Notes: a model not told the origin generated them from the letters alone. Positions 31,943 to 44,689 are shown, numbered from the stretch's first letter. The stretch: DNA of 64,000 bases from Typhlomys cinereus (GCA_023101885.1 JALPQD010000820.1:248001-312000), one strand, 5' to 3'. Numbers and translations are program-made.

Positions 31943-33660
31943 ATGGGTCAGTTCTTATTGGGAAAATTCAATTCTATTAGTTTGTCCCAGGAACAAGAGA
32001 TGAATTGTGTCCATCTCATTTCTGGGTGACATGGAAGGCTGCTTAAACGCTGACTTGTTTCCTCCCTAGTGGACATTTAAACTTGTCTAGTGCGTCTCAT
32101 CTTAGACCTTACCTCCCGTGAGGTGTCTTCCTCCATGTGTAACTCCTCTTTGAGTTCCCACAGGCTCTTTCCTCTACCACACAACTTTAAAATTGCCCAG
32201 ATACACTTCTGTGAGGACAAAAATTATCTCCATCCACACAGGATCCCTTGAATACTCAGAAAGTGATTGCCAAAAATATTTTAAAAAGGTGAGTGAGTGT
32301 ATATTCAAAATAGTTGTAACAAACCAAAGTGGTACCTGCAGAGCCACATGAATTTAACTTGTCAACATTATCATCAGTAACAGAAATCTGCTTTGGCTAT
32401 CACTACTGCCTCGTGCTCCATCTGCCTGGCCAGTCCAACCCTTCTCCCATTACACTCCCATGGAGCTTTCCTGAAGTTGACCCCATGCAGGTCCAGCTTG
32501 GGGATGAAGCAGGGGCTGTTTTCCAGCCTCACCAACCTAATTGTTCCTCATTTCCTGTCCATAAATGGTACAAGGTGTGGAATTGCACCTCCCAATGTCC
32601 CAATTTCAATCATTTGTCTGCATTAATCGACAGTAATGGCTTTTACAAATGTAAGTCTTCAAGTTCCAGCAAGTTACACGTGTTTTAGGGGCCAGGAAAG
32701 AAGGCAAACTAGCTGTTTCTGGAGCTTCCAGAGAATGCTCCCTGAATACCCTGAAGGCAGGGCAGGGCCTGGCATTCCACAGCCCTGTGCCTTTGTTTCT
32801 AGGTCCCAGAGAGACTGCCGTATTATTAATGAAGTGTGACTTTCTCCAACTTTCTCCAAAGGAAAGAACAAAGCCCCAAATTTTACCAACCACAAGAAAA
32901 AGATAGGCACAATGAAATTAGGATTACAGTTTATTCAACACTAGAAATCAAAATCGTGTTTATCTTATTTATATTTTACATTATTTTAAAGGAAACAACA
33001 GCATTCAATAAAAAATTAAATATATTTTGGTCCTTAGTCTTAGACTAAAATATTATAGCCACTCTTGAAAGAATATCACTATTTTTGCTCTTATTACATT
33101 TGAGATAATGTCTCTTTTTCATTTAATATTATACTGCAAATAGTTTTTTGTTATGATTCAAGTTTTAGGAACTAATGCTACTTATTTTATGGCATATTTT
33201 CTTAATCCTTCCTTAGTGCTTTAGATTTTAGATACAACGTCAATAATTTTTTAAAATCCCACTAATTTAGAATGTAAACAACACAATAGGAAAAGCACTC
33301 ACAGCAAGTATGAAAGATTACGAAGTTTACTAATCTACCTCAGGGTATCATAAAAATACAGTTTTTTGATTTTTGAATTGAGAAGTTCAAAGCTGAAAGG
33401 TAGACTTCAAAACCAGTAAATAAAAATTTGAAAAGATAATATTTACTTAAAATTGTATTGCTAAGAGTAATTACCCAGTTGTACCCAGAGGGCACAAGAA
33501 CCATACTGAGTTAGAAACAGATTGCTCCACAGACAGACCTAAGACAGACACTTGTGGGCAGACAGCTCATTTTGTAGTCAGTTCTGGAAACAGGAGTGAA
33601 GAGTACAGTGAACACCACAGGGAGGAAGACCACAGAAAGATGTGTGACAGAGTCTATCAC
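31943..33660. other. Unassigned, mostly unique-looking sequence
   Basis: No named repeat or exon recognised; AT-rich from 32,900. The 119-codon open frame 32,329-32,688 lacks motifs, and overlapping frames on both strands are of similar length. Confidence 0.4.
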
Positions 33661-33706
33661 CACTGAGGAAGAATGATTCTGTGGGATGCCACATGTTTCC
33701 AGGACA

Positions 33707-33775
33707 CACACACACACACACATACACACACACACACACAAAAACACGCACACATATATGCATTTCCCCACACAT

Positions 33776-33812
<37 letters not shown>

Positions 33813-33850
33813 ACGGTCACACATGCATGTGCACCCACACACGTGCACTC
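33707..33850. repeat. CA microsatellite cluster
   Basis: Two long CA runs (33,707-33,740 and 33,776-33,812) separated by 'cacatatatgcatttcccca', followed by a CA-rich shoulder. All open frames here are repeat artefacts. Confidence 0.95.
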
Positions 33851-35783
33851 CCCCCACGCATACTCACATGTACTCATATACTGCTTGGTCATTCTAGTTC
33901 CTATCACGTATGTATGCAAAGGCAGAGAAGAGAGCTGTGAACTATTGGGGACGGTGATCCCTGAGTAAGAAGATGCACCAGGTGTGTCACCGTAAGATGG
34001 ACTTAAGATCATCCTCTTCCTTTCCATGTTACCCCCATGCCTTACGGATGGACATCATGGACTCTAGACCCTTCTGGAATGCACCTGGGACCTATACTCT
34101 GAAGAGGCGAATTGGGGAAGAAATTACTTGGCTGTCCATCCTGCTGATCAAGCACAATTCCACAGGAACTTGCTCGTGCAAACACTAAGCTGCTCAGACC
34201 ACCTTGGTTGAAATGGCAAATCCTGTCTGTAGGTCGAACTGTTGGTCACAACAGCAGATGAAGTCACAGTAATGATTTGAGGCACTGAAAGTGGCTCACA
34301 GGACTAATGGCCATCCGTGGCATTATTCAGATCTACTCGTGACTTCCTGAGAATGTGCCATCCCTCCAGGAGGTGGCTGGCCATCATGCTGCACATAAAT
34401 GAGCTGCAGTACATCCCAGAACAGCCGTCCCAAGCCTTGATCATCATCCAACATCCACCTCTCCAACACCTCTATAGATTTCCCTCACAGCTGGTTGATA
34501 CGTCAGCTGGTCTAGGCTGCCTCCTTGGTGGACTTCATCCCTAAGGAACCTGAGGCCATTGTAGCTCTTTCAGTTGCCTTTCCACACAAAGGAAGAACAA
34601 GAGTCACATTGCTGAATCCTCTAGGTCCTGGCATGCTGTGCCTTGTGTCCGTCCTGGTGCCTCCACGTACTCAGGGCTGTGTCTCCCAGTAGTTCACAGC
34701 TCCTTTCTCTCCCTGAGGGACATGAGAGTTACTGAGATGAACATGTTCTGAAGTTTAGTGGAAACTGTTCAGGGCTTCTTAGCAGAAGTCTGCCCCCAGC
34801 TTGGGAATTAGGACCTTCAAGAAAATAGAGTCTAGAAATTAAGATCCTCACATAGTCTAGGACCTCTTCAGAATCCGGACCTGTCTTTACCAGGGTTTCT
34901 CTAAATGTGGAACTTGAGACAGTCTTGATGTGGGAAGCGATTCTGGAAAGAAGGATAAGAGACAAAAGGAAAAGCAAGAAAAAGCCAACATGAGGACGTT
35001 ATTGAATTGGCCACTGCTGTGATAAATGGGTGTTTAATAAAAGCATTTCAAAACCGTCACCTCTGGAGTCAAAGCTTACAGCCTCTGTATCAATATGTGG
35101 TTAGGTTTTTTCCATTGCATAAAGTTAAGTCACTAACCATTGCCAAAGTTCTTGTTCTTCAAAATGCTGCATTCTCAACATCCAGGACTGGTTAATTTTA
35201 TTTTATTGTCCAGGTCAAAGACATTTTCCTGTATCAGATGTCATGTTTTATTTTCTTTGCCCTAAACTTCTAGGTTATTCTCTCCTTGAAACGCCAGTGT
35301 TGGATTTCTCTGGAGTCCCAGGACTCTGACATTCCCCCTCTCTGTTTAATGTAACTCTCAATGTTTCCTGTGGTGCCCTCATTTCCAAAGGAGTTTCTTC
35401 ACTGACCCCTTCTCCTTCTCCATCCCACCCCCAAGCATTACGGATGGTCGTCATCCCCAAACTCCCCTTGGCCCATTAGTAGGCCAGAACATACTGGGAT
35501 GATAAAATTTTTTGCCAAGAATTCCTGGCTGTGATTGCCCTGAGCATTGAAGAAACACTTTTTTTTTTTTTTTTAAGACAAATTCAGCCAAGTGGTAACT
35601 GCGAGTTTTGATTTCTTCCTAGAAAAGCCTTTCTGGCTAAAGACAGGGCTGGAAGGAGTCAGGGGACATGGGTTCAGCCTCTGCCCTTTCTCTACAGAAG
35701 ACCTTCAGGAAATTGAATCTCTAAGAAGGTAAAATCATTTAGCATTTCATGTGCAGAATGTGTGTGAAAGTCATAGGGTTTTT

Positions 35784-35785
<2 letters not shown>
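33851..35785. other. Unassigned sequence with a MIR-like relic
   Basis: A sense MIR-like segment spans about 35,650-35,760 ('catgggttcagcctctgccc', 'gaatctctaagaaggtaaaa'). The remainder is unique-looking and shows no recognised gene. Confidence 0.35.

Positions 35786-35824
<39 letters not shown>
35786..35824. repeat. (GA)n microsatellite
   Basis: About 19 pure GA units. Confidence 0.95.
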
Positions 35825-35827
<3 letters not shown>

Positions 35828-35879
35828 GGTAATGGTAGGGGAGGAAGATACCTGCTATCTTTATATCAGGATACTAACT

Positions 35880-36309
35880 TGTTGCAGTTTGCCTGCATGG
35901 TTGCTAATTTTTGACCATCAAATGGCTTAAGAGAACAAGGGGTTTATTTTCTTATTGATAGTCTGGTTACAGTCTATCCAGCTTGACAGGAAAGCTTGTA
36001 CCAACACCAGAGCCGATGGAACTGGCCACACCATCGCTACATAATGGCTGAGAAAGGGATGATCCTTACTTGCCAGACTAGCATGTCTGGCCAAGTGTAC
36101 ACAAGAATGCCAACTCTCTCAACCAGCTCTCTGTATTTTATTCATTTGTTCAGGGCCTAGTTCTATCCACCATTGGCTGGGTCTGCCACATCAACTAGAC
36201 AATCTTCTTCAGGTTCGCTCTAGGCTTAACTCAACTACTAATTCTCCACAAATGTACCCAGAGCTCAAACCCTCAACTGTCAAGTTGACACCTGTGACTA
36301 ACTATAACA
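35880..36309 (-). mobile_element. MT-like solo LTR, complete
   Basis: The best-defined copy of this family: 430 bp, plus-strand ends 'tgttgcag' and 'tataaca', exact 5-bp target duplication 'taact' at 35,875-35,879 and 36,310-36,314. Antisense AATAAA ('ggggtttattttc') lies near the left end, so the LTR is on the minus strand. Antisense core 'cacaggtgtcaacttgacag' near the right end is typical of MT LTRs. Confidence 0.9.
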
Positions 36310-37375
36310 TAACTCTATCAGATTTGAGCCTTATGCTATGACCTCATGTGACTCCATATGCAGTCACAATTGTGATTTCAAAATAAAATGCATGCAGCCC
36401 AAGGGACATGATTCATTCTATCATGCCTACTGAGCTTTAGTCCATGTAATCGAGCTTGAACAAAAAGTGATCCTTCATCCATTCCTCAGAATCATTCCAA
36501 AGAACCTCTATAATTAGTTCCTTAAAAGAAGATCCACCATCTCATCTTAGCAACTTCACTCGGGGAAGCCTGAACACTGTCATTTTTTCCCTGGCTTTTC
36601 CTTCCTGGGCTTCAAGCTCTCCTGACTTTTGAGGACAAGCTACAGAGCTTGGTCTCCACCATGTCGCCTGAGTCTAAGTGGCTGAGCAGTTCTTTCTGGG
36701 GCTCTTCCTTAGTCTATGCTTTGCACCCTGCTTCTCTACATCATACTTCTAGCTCTGGGTTTCCTATCTCCATTCCCTGTCCCCTCTTTCTCTCCTTTCT
36801 TCTCTCTCTCTCTTTTTTGAAAGTGCCAAAATGCTGAAAATACAAAGAAAACTGTGTTCATATACACATATACCTGCACAAACGTGTGCACACATAAACA
36901 TGCACATGCGCATGCATACATATACATGCACAAGTGCAACATACATGTATACACACTAAGAATAAAGAACGTGGAAAACAAATTGCAGTGAAGGCAAAGG
37001 TCACAAATCCAGTTCTTCAAGGAGCTGTTTTTTCTTTTGTTTAATCATAGAATATAGCTAATGCACTAAATTTTTAAATAGCTCATATATTTGAATCCTG
37101 ATTCATGCATATTTCAAAGTTGGTGCTTATTAGAATATCATTAAACTGTGATGTTTGAAAAAACGCAATGAGCAAGTTAAAAGAGCAAATAAACTGAAAG
37201 TGTTAGCTATAACATGTTTATAGAATATAAATAAGACTGGAACCCAGAACTGTGGGAAAATAAAGCCCATTTCCTTTTTTCTATGCCAAGCTGCAAGGAA
37301 AACTCGCCTAGACATATGGGGGAAGTTATTCAGTAAATTTGTTAAGTCATTATTTATAAGAATGACCATCCTACC
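36310..37375. other. Unassigned sequence with small simple repeats
   Basis: Contains a CT-rich stretch (36,786-36,818) and an ACAT/CA-rich stretch (36,855-36,955). Nothing else recognised. Confidence 0.4.
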
Positions 37376-37379
37376 ACAG

Positions 37380-38870
37380 TAAGTAGAGTGAGGGAGAGAA
37401 TAATTGGGAAAAATATCTACAGAGACATGAGGGAATGGGATATAGGCAGGACTTACAGAGAAACCCTAAGATTGTAGGAGGTAACCCCATAGGAACCTCT
37501 ACGATAATAATATGTCAAAAGATTTTTTAAAGGAGTAAGAAGAGCACAGAGTGAGGAAAACAGGGCAAAACAACAAAAGTCCAGAGCTTATCCACTTAGT
37601 ATCCATTGACAATTAGAGATATACTATAAATAACAGGAGTGTGGCACTTCCAGATAAAATGTTGGTCAAAGAGGTCTCAAAGTCCCCCAAACAATATAGG
37701 CTTTTGCCATTGCTCTTGGTTGCTCTCCCCCAAAAAAAAAAAAATCAGTAAGATCTTATTACTGAAGATGTAACACAAGTATATCATAGAATATGGGCAA
37801 AACACTGGTCTAAGACCCTCTTCCGTACTAGACAGCTTACACAGTAACAAGGAATACTGTAGAAGCTACTGAGGGAGAGAAATAATCACAGGCCTCATCA
37901 GCACATGAGACTTGCAATAAAAATCATCATGGCAACAGGTGACCACCAGTGTAATAGTGGCATGAGTATCAAAGAGACAACTAACAGCTTTCTGATTGAA
38001 CTCAAGACCTGCTTGTCAGAATGGAACACATTCCTGTTACTGTTAAGTAAAACAAGAACCTAAGAAAAAGGGAATGAAATAGATTACAAGGAAAAACAGC
38101 TAATGAACCTATAAGTAGAAAGACAGTACACCAAACTACTCTATAATAGCTGCTATTATACTCATAGATTTGAGGAGCACTTAGCACTCAGTCTGGAAAT
38201 CTTCTTCTACAAGGGAATTAGAGAATCTCAACACCCTGACAGGATGGAGCCTAGGCCAGTAGAAGAGAAGTGAAGTGGACAACAATGGCCAGACATAATG
38301 CAGATTACTGGCAACCCGGCATTGCTCACCAAGAATCAAGCCATCCTAATCTCTCCTCATTGTAAGTCTTACAGAACCTCATAGAAGATGGTGTGGGAAG
38401 ACTGTAAGAACCTAAAGATGAGATGGTCCACTGTTGGACAAAACATTGCATTCAAGGCAAAGATGCCATATCCAGGAATTCACTGCAATGAAACTTGTCC
38501 TTATCAGACCTACATAATGACATGCCCCCATAGACTATGAGGAACTGAAGAGAGATAAGAACACACAGTGGAAACCTTAGGGACTAGAGCTGGACGAGTG
38601 AAGGGAAACACCCCTATCATGAGATGGCCATTGCCTGAAATTTGGTATCCCATAGAGACTAGAACCCCACAAGAGTAGATAAGGCATAGGGAACCCTGGG
38701 GTCCGTAGAAGTGGCCAGGCAGGAGGGTGGAAAGAAGTGGAATAGATTGCTAAGGGGAAGAGAGGAGATGGGAGGGAGGGGAGAATGGAAGGAAGCAGGG
38801 ATTAGTACCCAATATGCTTGTAAAAATAAAAAATAACAAATTTAAAAAAATAAATAGAAGTGAAAAAAAT
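37380..38870 (+). mobile_element. Old L1 3' UTR
   Basis: Collinear with parts of the young L1 3' UTR ('catcctaatctctcctcatt', 'agactgtaagaacctaaaga' matching 'tgtaagagcaaaaggatggg') and with the old copy at 21,895. Ends with a polypurine stretch (38,755-38,800), 'aatatgcttgtaaaaataaa' and an A-rich tail. Proper 5' limit uncertain. Confidence 0.7.
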
Positions 38871-39110
38871 AAGAATGACAACCTAAAAGCTTCTAGCAGT
38901 ATTCTACTAACACAGATGCATCAGCGTGTATTTTTTTTTTCACAATTGTCACTGAAATTAAAATTTCAGCCTTTACATGTCAGATAAATCTGGGACTATA
39001 TGAAAAACAAGAAAATAGCACTTTCTCAGTCTGATCTGCTCTCAGAGTAAGCTACCCAACACCAAACACCTGGGATGAGGCAGTCATCAGGCTCCCGTCT
39101 GTGCCTGCTC

Positions 39111-39427
39111 TTATCTGGTGACTGGCAAGATGGGGCTATTGATTTGTTCCTGGCAATGTGATTTGGAGAGCATCAGCTGATGTTCTAAGACAATCTGAAC
39201 CTCTCTTCCCTTCCAAGGCCCTGACGGTGAAACCTTCAGACAGCAAACCTTCTGGATGGCAAAGCCCCCTGCACGGTCGTAGATTTTTATGATTCTTCCT
39301 TCTTTTGCTGACTGCGCGTCAGCAACAGCTTTAGAAGGTGGACACTTGGAGAGATTGTGATTTTCATTGCACATCTGAGAAGGCAGCTTCAAAGACATAT
39401 GGTGACTCACACCGCCCTTCACGAATA
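39111..39427 (-). CDS. Candidate terminal coding exon, product unrecognised
   Basis: On the minus strand a long polypyrimidine tract ends in a good acceptor ('cttccctctttcccag') with the exon starting at 39,427. From there 104 codons stay open, split-codon phase first, to a TAA at 39,111-39,113. The reading includes 'EGRIIKIYDRAGGFAIQK' and is not low-complexity or from a repeat I know. No signal peptide, membrane segment or known motif is visible. Against it: no other exon is identifiable nearby, there is no AATAAA within the next ~180 bp of the minus strand, and chance open frames of this length occur elsewhere in the window. I do not recognise a family. It may be a real last exon, a pseudogene or chance. 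Confidence 0.22.
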
Positions 39428-39604
39428 CTGGGAAAGAGGGAAGAGGAAAATCTCTTCAGAACACTGTCGTGAATAAAGCTGGGGCCAGAATGCATTTGTC
39501 CTGACAAGAAAGGAATGTGGATGAGCCCTGACCTCTGCTCTCTATTTAACTAACACACAAAAATTCACAAAGTCTGCCTAGTGCAATGATCAATTTTAAC
39601 TATT

Positions 39605-39759
39605 AAATTCTGTGTGTGTGTGTGCATTTGCATGTGTGTGTATATATGTGTTTGTGTATACACGCGCATGTGTATGTTGTACGGCATGTGCATGAAGGTA
39701 CACATACTCATGTGTGCACAGAGGCCAGAGAAGGATATCAGATGTTGAGAGAGGCAGAG

Positions 39760-39801
<42 letters not shown>

Positions 39802-40065
39802 GTACAGCAGACGCATGTCCAGGAACCCACAAATGAAGAGAGGCCAGAGGAGGTCATCGGGTATCCTACTACACCATATTTCACGATATTCCCTGGAGAC
39901 AGGATCTCTCTGTGAACTTGGAGCTAGGCTGGCAGTCAGGAAATCTTAGCTATCCTCCTGTCTTGCACCCCACAGAGCCATGTGGGCCGTGCCTGACTTT
40001 TATGGAGGCCCTGAGGCCTTGAACTCAGATCCTAATGCTGAGACATTTCCTTGACCTCTTGAGTA
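39605..40065 (-). mobile_element. B4-like composite SINE with simple repeats
   Basis: Plus strand: TG-rich start, 'cacagaggccagagaaggat', a GA run (39,765-39,799), 'gagaggccagaggaggtcat', 'ggagacaggatctctctgtg' (antisense B1-like part), then 'aactcagatcctaatgctga' (antisense tRNA-like B box). The order matches rodent tRNA+B1 composite SINEs. Confidence 0.6.
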
Positions 40066-40985
40066 TCAATTTCATTCATATGGGGCTACTGGGGAGCAGT
40101 CTGGAGGAGGCTAGGCTTGTCTGCCTGGTTGGTATCCCTGAAATCCATGACTAACTCATTTCCATTACTTGAGTATTTCAGGCCCCTTTCACATCCTGGA
40201 CCAAGTGGAGCTTATGGTGAGCGCTGAGCCCCTGCAGTTGGTGAAATGGTTGGACAATGTATTTATAAACAGCCCTTTATATAAGGTGGCAGTGGTATGT
40301 TTGTGCCATCAGCAATCTACTGCTTAAGTCAAACAGTTCAAAGCAGAAGTCCACCTTGCCATCTTCTTTGCCTCTGATCATATCCTTGGCACAGGAAATA
40401 ATTATTGGTGGATTTTTTTTTTAGTATTTTACACATGACAGAGTGTTTTAATGTCACCAAGAAGCTGACCTTGTGTGGAGTCAAGAAATAAGTCTCTGGA
40501 GAAGCAAGCTTGGAGCTTGACTTTCCCTATTCTCCCATAATGCATTAGCAGAAGCCTTTGCTTGGTTACTTTGGGGAAATCTCTTTTGGAAGCTGTGCGT
40601 TTATGCAGAACCCATGTTCATAAGAATGATCATCGCAGAAGGTTCCTGTAGTTCTGGCTTAGATTGTGTCTTCCCTGTTCTTTCCCTCACCTCTCCCTAT
40701 TGAGACTGAAATCTCAGCTCATGTCTGTTCTTCACAATGTCAAGGGTAGACTCACCTATTCAGTCCAAAAACATGGGCTACAGAAAACAACATTTCAAGT
40801 CATGAGGAGAGGGAAAAAAACAACCCCGTGTGCTTTTGGGAGCACAAGTAAGGGGTTCAGCATGGCAATGGAGACTTCAGAGGGAGCTTAGGCCAATTTC
40901 CAGGTATAGAAGAACAGAAGACGCTTTGAGTGTATGTTCTCATGTGAATGTACATGTGTGTGTCATGCAGGCATGTGTTTGTGCT
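40066..40985. other. Unassigned, unique-looking sequence
   Basis: Nothing recognised; no repeat apparent. Confidence 0.4.
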
Positions 40986-40987
40986 TG

Positions 40988-40988
40988 C

Positions 40989-41042
<54 letters not shown>
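40988..41042. repeat. (TG)n microsatellite
   Basis: Long pure TG array with a short GCGCGC interruption near its end. Open frames across it are artefacts. Confidence 0.95.
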
Positions 41043-41299
41043 AACCATAGGGCCTGGTTCCCTTTGGACATCATTACATTTGCACATTGTACATGGTAAT
41101 TTTAGTCCTTTGCCCATTTTCAGCGTAACAAGATCTAGTTCTGCTGTCGTCCCATACCAAGTTCACACACTAAGCAGTCTGACAAGAACTTCAGAGAGAT
41201 GAATAAAGCATGGTGATGTACTTATATAAAAATTCCACTTAAAAACCATTATCTTGCATCTCGCCTAAGAAATAATAAAAAAGAGCTTGATCAACTGAA

Positions 41300-41740
41300 C
41301 TTACTTGATGATCCCTTCAAATTTTGTTTTCTGAGTTCAAAAGGCTGCCCAATCAATGCCACTGGGAGAGCTGGGATCTCACCTTCCTCCTGCCCCAGGG
41401 GAGCAAGTAACATGATGCAGAATGGCCCCTTCTCCCAGAGGTCTGTAGGAGGGTCTGGTTTCATGTCTGGAGACTGAGCAATCAATTAGAGAAAGGGAAA
41501 CGGTTGCCATGGGAAACCCCGAGGCCCTGTAGCTGTCAGAGGGAGTGAAAGACTGGAAGCTAATCAGACCTAACGAGCTTAAGGTTCCATAGATCATGTC
41601 AGCTAGCATTCTTATTAATTTCCTGCCCAACAGCCATGCACAGAAGACCAATTCATCCATCAGTCCTTCCCCAGCCTGGGATACTAAATCACTTGTCAAA
41701 TCAAGAATGCAGTGATGAAAATTCCGGAGTGACATAGTGG
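41300..41740. promoter_or_regulatory. Possible regulatory region with an RFX-like X-box
   Basis: Unique, complex sequence. At 41,503-41,517 'gttgccatgggaaac' is an inverted repeat of the RFX half-site type (GTTGCC, 3-bp spacer, GGAAAC). The antisense open frame 41,379-41,735 shows no recognisable protein. Regulatory role is inference only. Confidence 0.25.
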
Positions 41741-42079
41741 CAAGAGATTGTCACCCATCATATCCCCAAGTCCCAGCTTTAGAGGGATCTTACCCACAAT
41801 TCCTTGTGAAGGAGAGAGACCAGGTTCTGAGGATGTCAAAGAAAGAACATTTAGACTGTGGATGGTAATAATTTCACTGATAGAAAGTGCATCTTACAGT
41901 GAGAAGGATTTACAGTTCTGCCCAGATAAAATGGGTAATTGATTTTCAATGTCTGTCAAGGACAGAGAAGAGACGAGACGGCTGCAATATGTGCTATGCT
42001 TGAGCTATCTATGATCTACTGCCGCTTTTTCTTTTTCAGATTAGAAGAGTTAGAGTCAGACAAAGCAACAACGTTTATT

Positions 42080-42355
42080 CTTTCCTATATTTATTAACTC
42101 AATCAACACCGAGTGGGCTGCTAACTGCATGCCGTGTTGGTCTCTAGGCTAGGCTCAAAGAAAAAAAATTAAGGCATATTCTTAGCTCTTATGGACAGTA
42201 TAATAGAAAGGATTAATAAATAGATAGATGATTAATTGAATTAATACTAGTGACATGCACAGTTCACAACAGGAATATAGAGGAAATGATTTTTATTCAG
42301 GCCAAACACTTAGGAAGCGGCTTCTAAAAGAGGTGATATGTGAGTTGATTCTAAA
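42080..42355 (+). mobile_element. L2 relic
   Basis: 'ggtctctaggctaggct', 'attcttagctcttatggaca' and 'aaagaggtgatatgtgagtt' follow L2 3'-region order. It is interrupted by the MT-like LTR at about 42,356. Confidence 0.6.
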
Positions 42356-42877
42356 GTTAGTCATGGCATACAGGTGTCAATTTGCAACTGAAGGTTTAAA
42401 CTCTGGACACATTTGTAAGAGTCAGTAGTTGAGCTCATCCCTGAGCAAGCTTACAGGAGATTGCCTAATCAATGGGGAAGACACAGCCTACGGTGGGTGG
42501 GATGATTCCCTGGGCAAGTGGATGAGACGAAGGAAGCTGGCACAGTAAAGTTTGGCATTCTTCAGCAGTAAACTGGGACTGCTGAGAGGCCCGGCTCCTG
42601 AACTCAGCTGGCAAGAGCAGTGAATTCCATGAGCATGAGCCCTCCTGTTGTGCTTCTTTAGCTGGCTGAGTGGGTTGGCATTCTTTGGTATACTTGGACA
42701 GTCTCCAAGTGAGGTTTGCCCCCTCTCTCCTGTAAATGTGATGTGGCCAGTTCCCTTGACCCTTGGTATAGGTATGAGCTCTTCTACCAAGGTAGATGAA
42801 GAAATGTAACCAGACAATATTTCCATAAGCTCTTTGGACATGAATTTATCAGCAACATGCAGAGCAACTGCTACACA
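42356..42877 (+). mobile_element. MT-like LTR with an internal duplication
   Basis: Family landmarks: 'caggtgtcaatttg', 'atgtgatgtggccagttccc', 'gagctcttctaccaag', 'catgaatttatcagcaacat', end 'aactgctacaca'. It is about 100 bp longer than other copies because the 'ttggcattctt' block is present twice (42,556-42,566 and 42,675-42,685) with foreign-looking sequence between. Confidence 0.75.
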
Positions 42878-42879
42878 TG

Positions 42880-44680
42880 GCATTTTGTCCCCATATCTAG
42901 ATGAGTGAGAAAAGAAAAACAAAAAGAAATGGAAGATGTTGGCATTTTCATCCTATCTATGAAGTACTTGCTAGAGATGGGGTGGTGACACGTTTGCTGG
43001 AGATAGCACAATTTTTGCTTGATGTACTCTGCTAGCATATCGTATGGTCACAGAACAGTTGTTCATTCTCTGATCTCCAGTGTCCCTAGTTTAAAAATAA
43101 GGATAATATTTATGGAAATAGTGATCGTGGAAATAAAAGGGCATACTGTTTTCACAGTTTGTCACCCTGTGCCTGGAGCATGCATGGTCCCCACATAGTT
43201 TCAACTCCAGTACCAGGATTGCAGCATGTCAGAGCGGGAAGCAACCTGTTAGCTTTGTGGGATGATTTGGACCATTTCACAGAAAATGTGACTTGAACAA
43301 GCATTTCCTGGGGAGAGTCGATGTCTGATGAGCAGGACATTCTGCAGAAGGAACATCTTGAAACAGGAGGAGTGCTACAGAAACGTGAGAGGACAGTGGT
43401 CACACCCAGTTGTGTGTTGGAGAAAGAACAGGAGACAGAGAAAACATACCTAGCCAGAAAGCCTTATGAACGGATGAAAGAGTAGGAATTTTTTTTTAAC
43501 TAACAGCAGTAAATGAATGTGTTTCATATGGCTTCTTTTTTAAATTATTGCTTAAAATATTATATACTTTAAAATGTTTTATTCGTTAAGAAAGAAAAAG
43601 AGAAGCTATATGCATCAGATCAGAGGAAACTTAGAAGTAATAGTCTCTCCTTCTACTATGTGGGCTCTGAACTCAGGATGATAAGTTTGCACCAGATGCC
43701 TTAATCAGCCTGCTGGCCCTACTTTTTCTTTATTTCAATGTACATACTCTAGCCTTTATGGCCCATCTTGCCATTTAGGACATTTTTCTTTTTCCCAAAT
43801 CCAAGGGTGTCTATTGGGTTAGATATGAATGCCTCCATATAGGCATTCATATAGGACACATGCCATACTACGATATATCTGCCTAAGTAAATTCAGGATT
43901 TAAATCTAATTGTAAAGAAACTGGTAAGATCAAAATGGAGGAATATTTCACAAAATAACTGGCCAGCACATTAAGGTGTCAGAGCCGTGAAAGGAACAGA
44001 AAGATGGAACAAATTTGTTCCCAATTTAATCACACCCAAGAAATGTGACACAGAGTACACACATAAGTCTTGGCTTCCCTTTGTTATAAAGATTGTTACC
44101 GGGACAACAAAGGATGTGAACTTGGTGTTATGGAGGATAAATCTAGAGCTGAATATACAGCAGAAAATAAAGTTACATTCAGAGATTTTAGATCCTTTTA
44201 CCATATGCATTTTTAAAAGTAGCTACACAAACTATGGTCATGTTCAGTTGCCACAGTATTTATCTCACTATGGATATAAATAATTAAATATCATTGTGAA
44301 CAACCTAAACTTAAGCAATAGAAATAAATCACAACTTACAGTGTGTAAAGAAGAACATGTGGTTAGGTAGAAATTTTTAATGAAGTCTGTATGTTCTATA
44401 ATTTTATCATATCAGTTATAATTTCCTAATTCTGATAATTAGGCTGTAGTTATACTTTGGAGAAATGCATGTGCCAAAGTATTAAAGAGTAGAGAAGTAT
44501 CGTGTCTGCCACTTTGCTCTCAATGTTTTAGAAAACAGAGAGGAAGAAAAGAATACTAAAGATACAGTAAGATGAAAACATTCAGGATATCTGAGAAAGG
44601 GTTATACAAAGGATCTTTGCACTATTATTTAAACTTTTTTGTAAATTTGGAATGGATTTTAAAATATCCAAAAGAAGAGC
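42880..44680. other. Unassigned, mostly unique-looking sequence
   Basis: No exon or RNA recognised. A divergent relic of an old mammalian repeat is possible around 43,240-43,310. Confidence 0.35.
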
Positions 44681-44689
44681 CGATGAGCT

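Noticed and set aside
32329..32688. 119-codon open frame
   Set aside because: No motif, no acceptor or donor arrangement, and overlapping frames of similar length on both strands.
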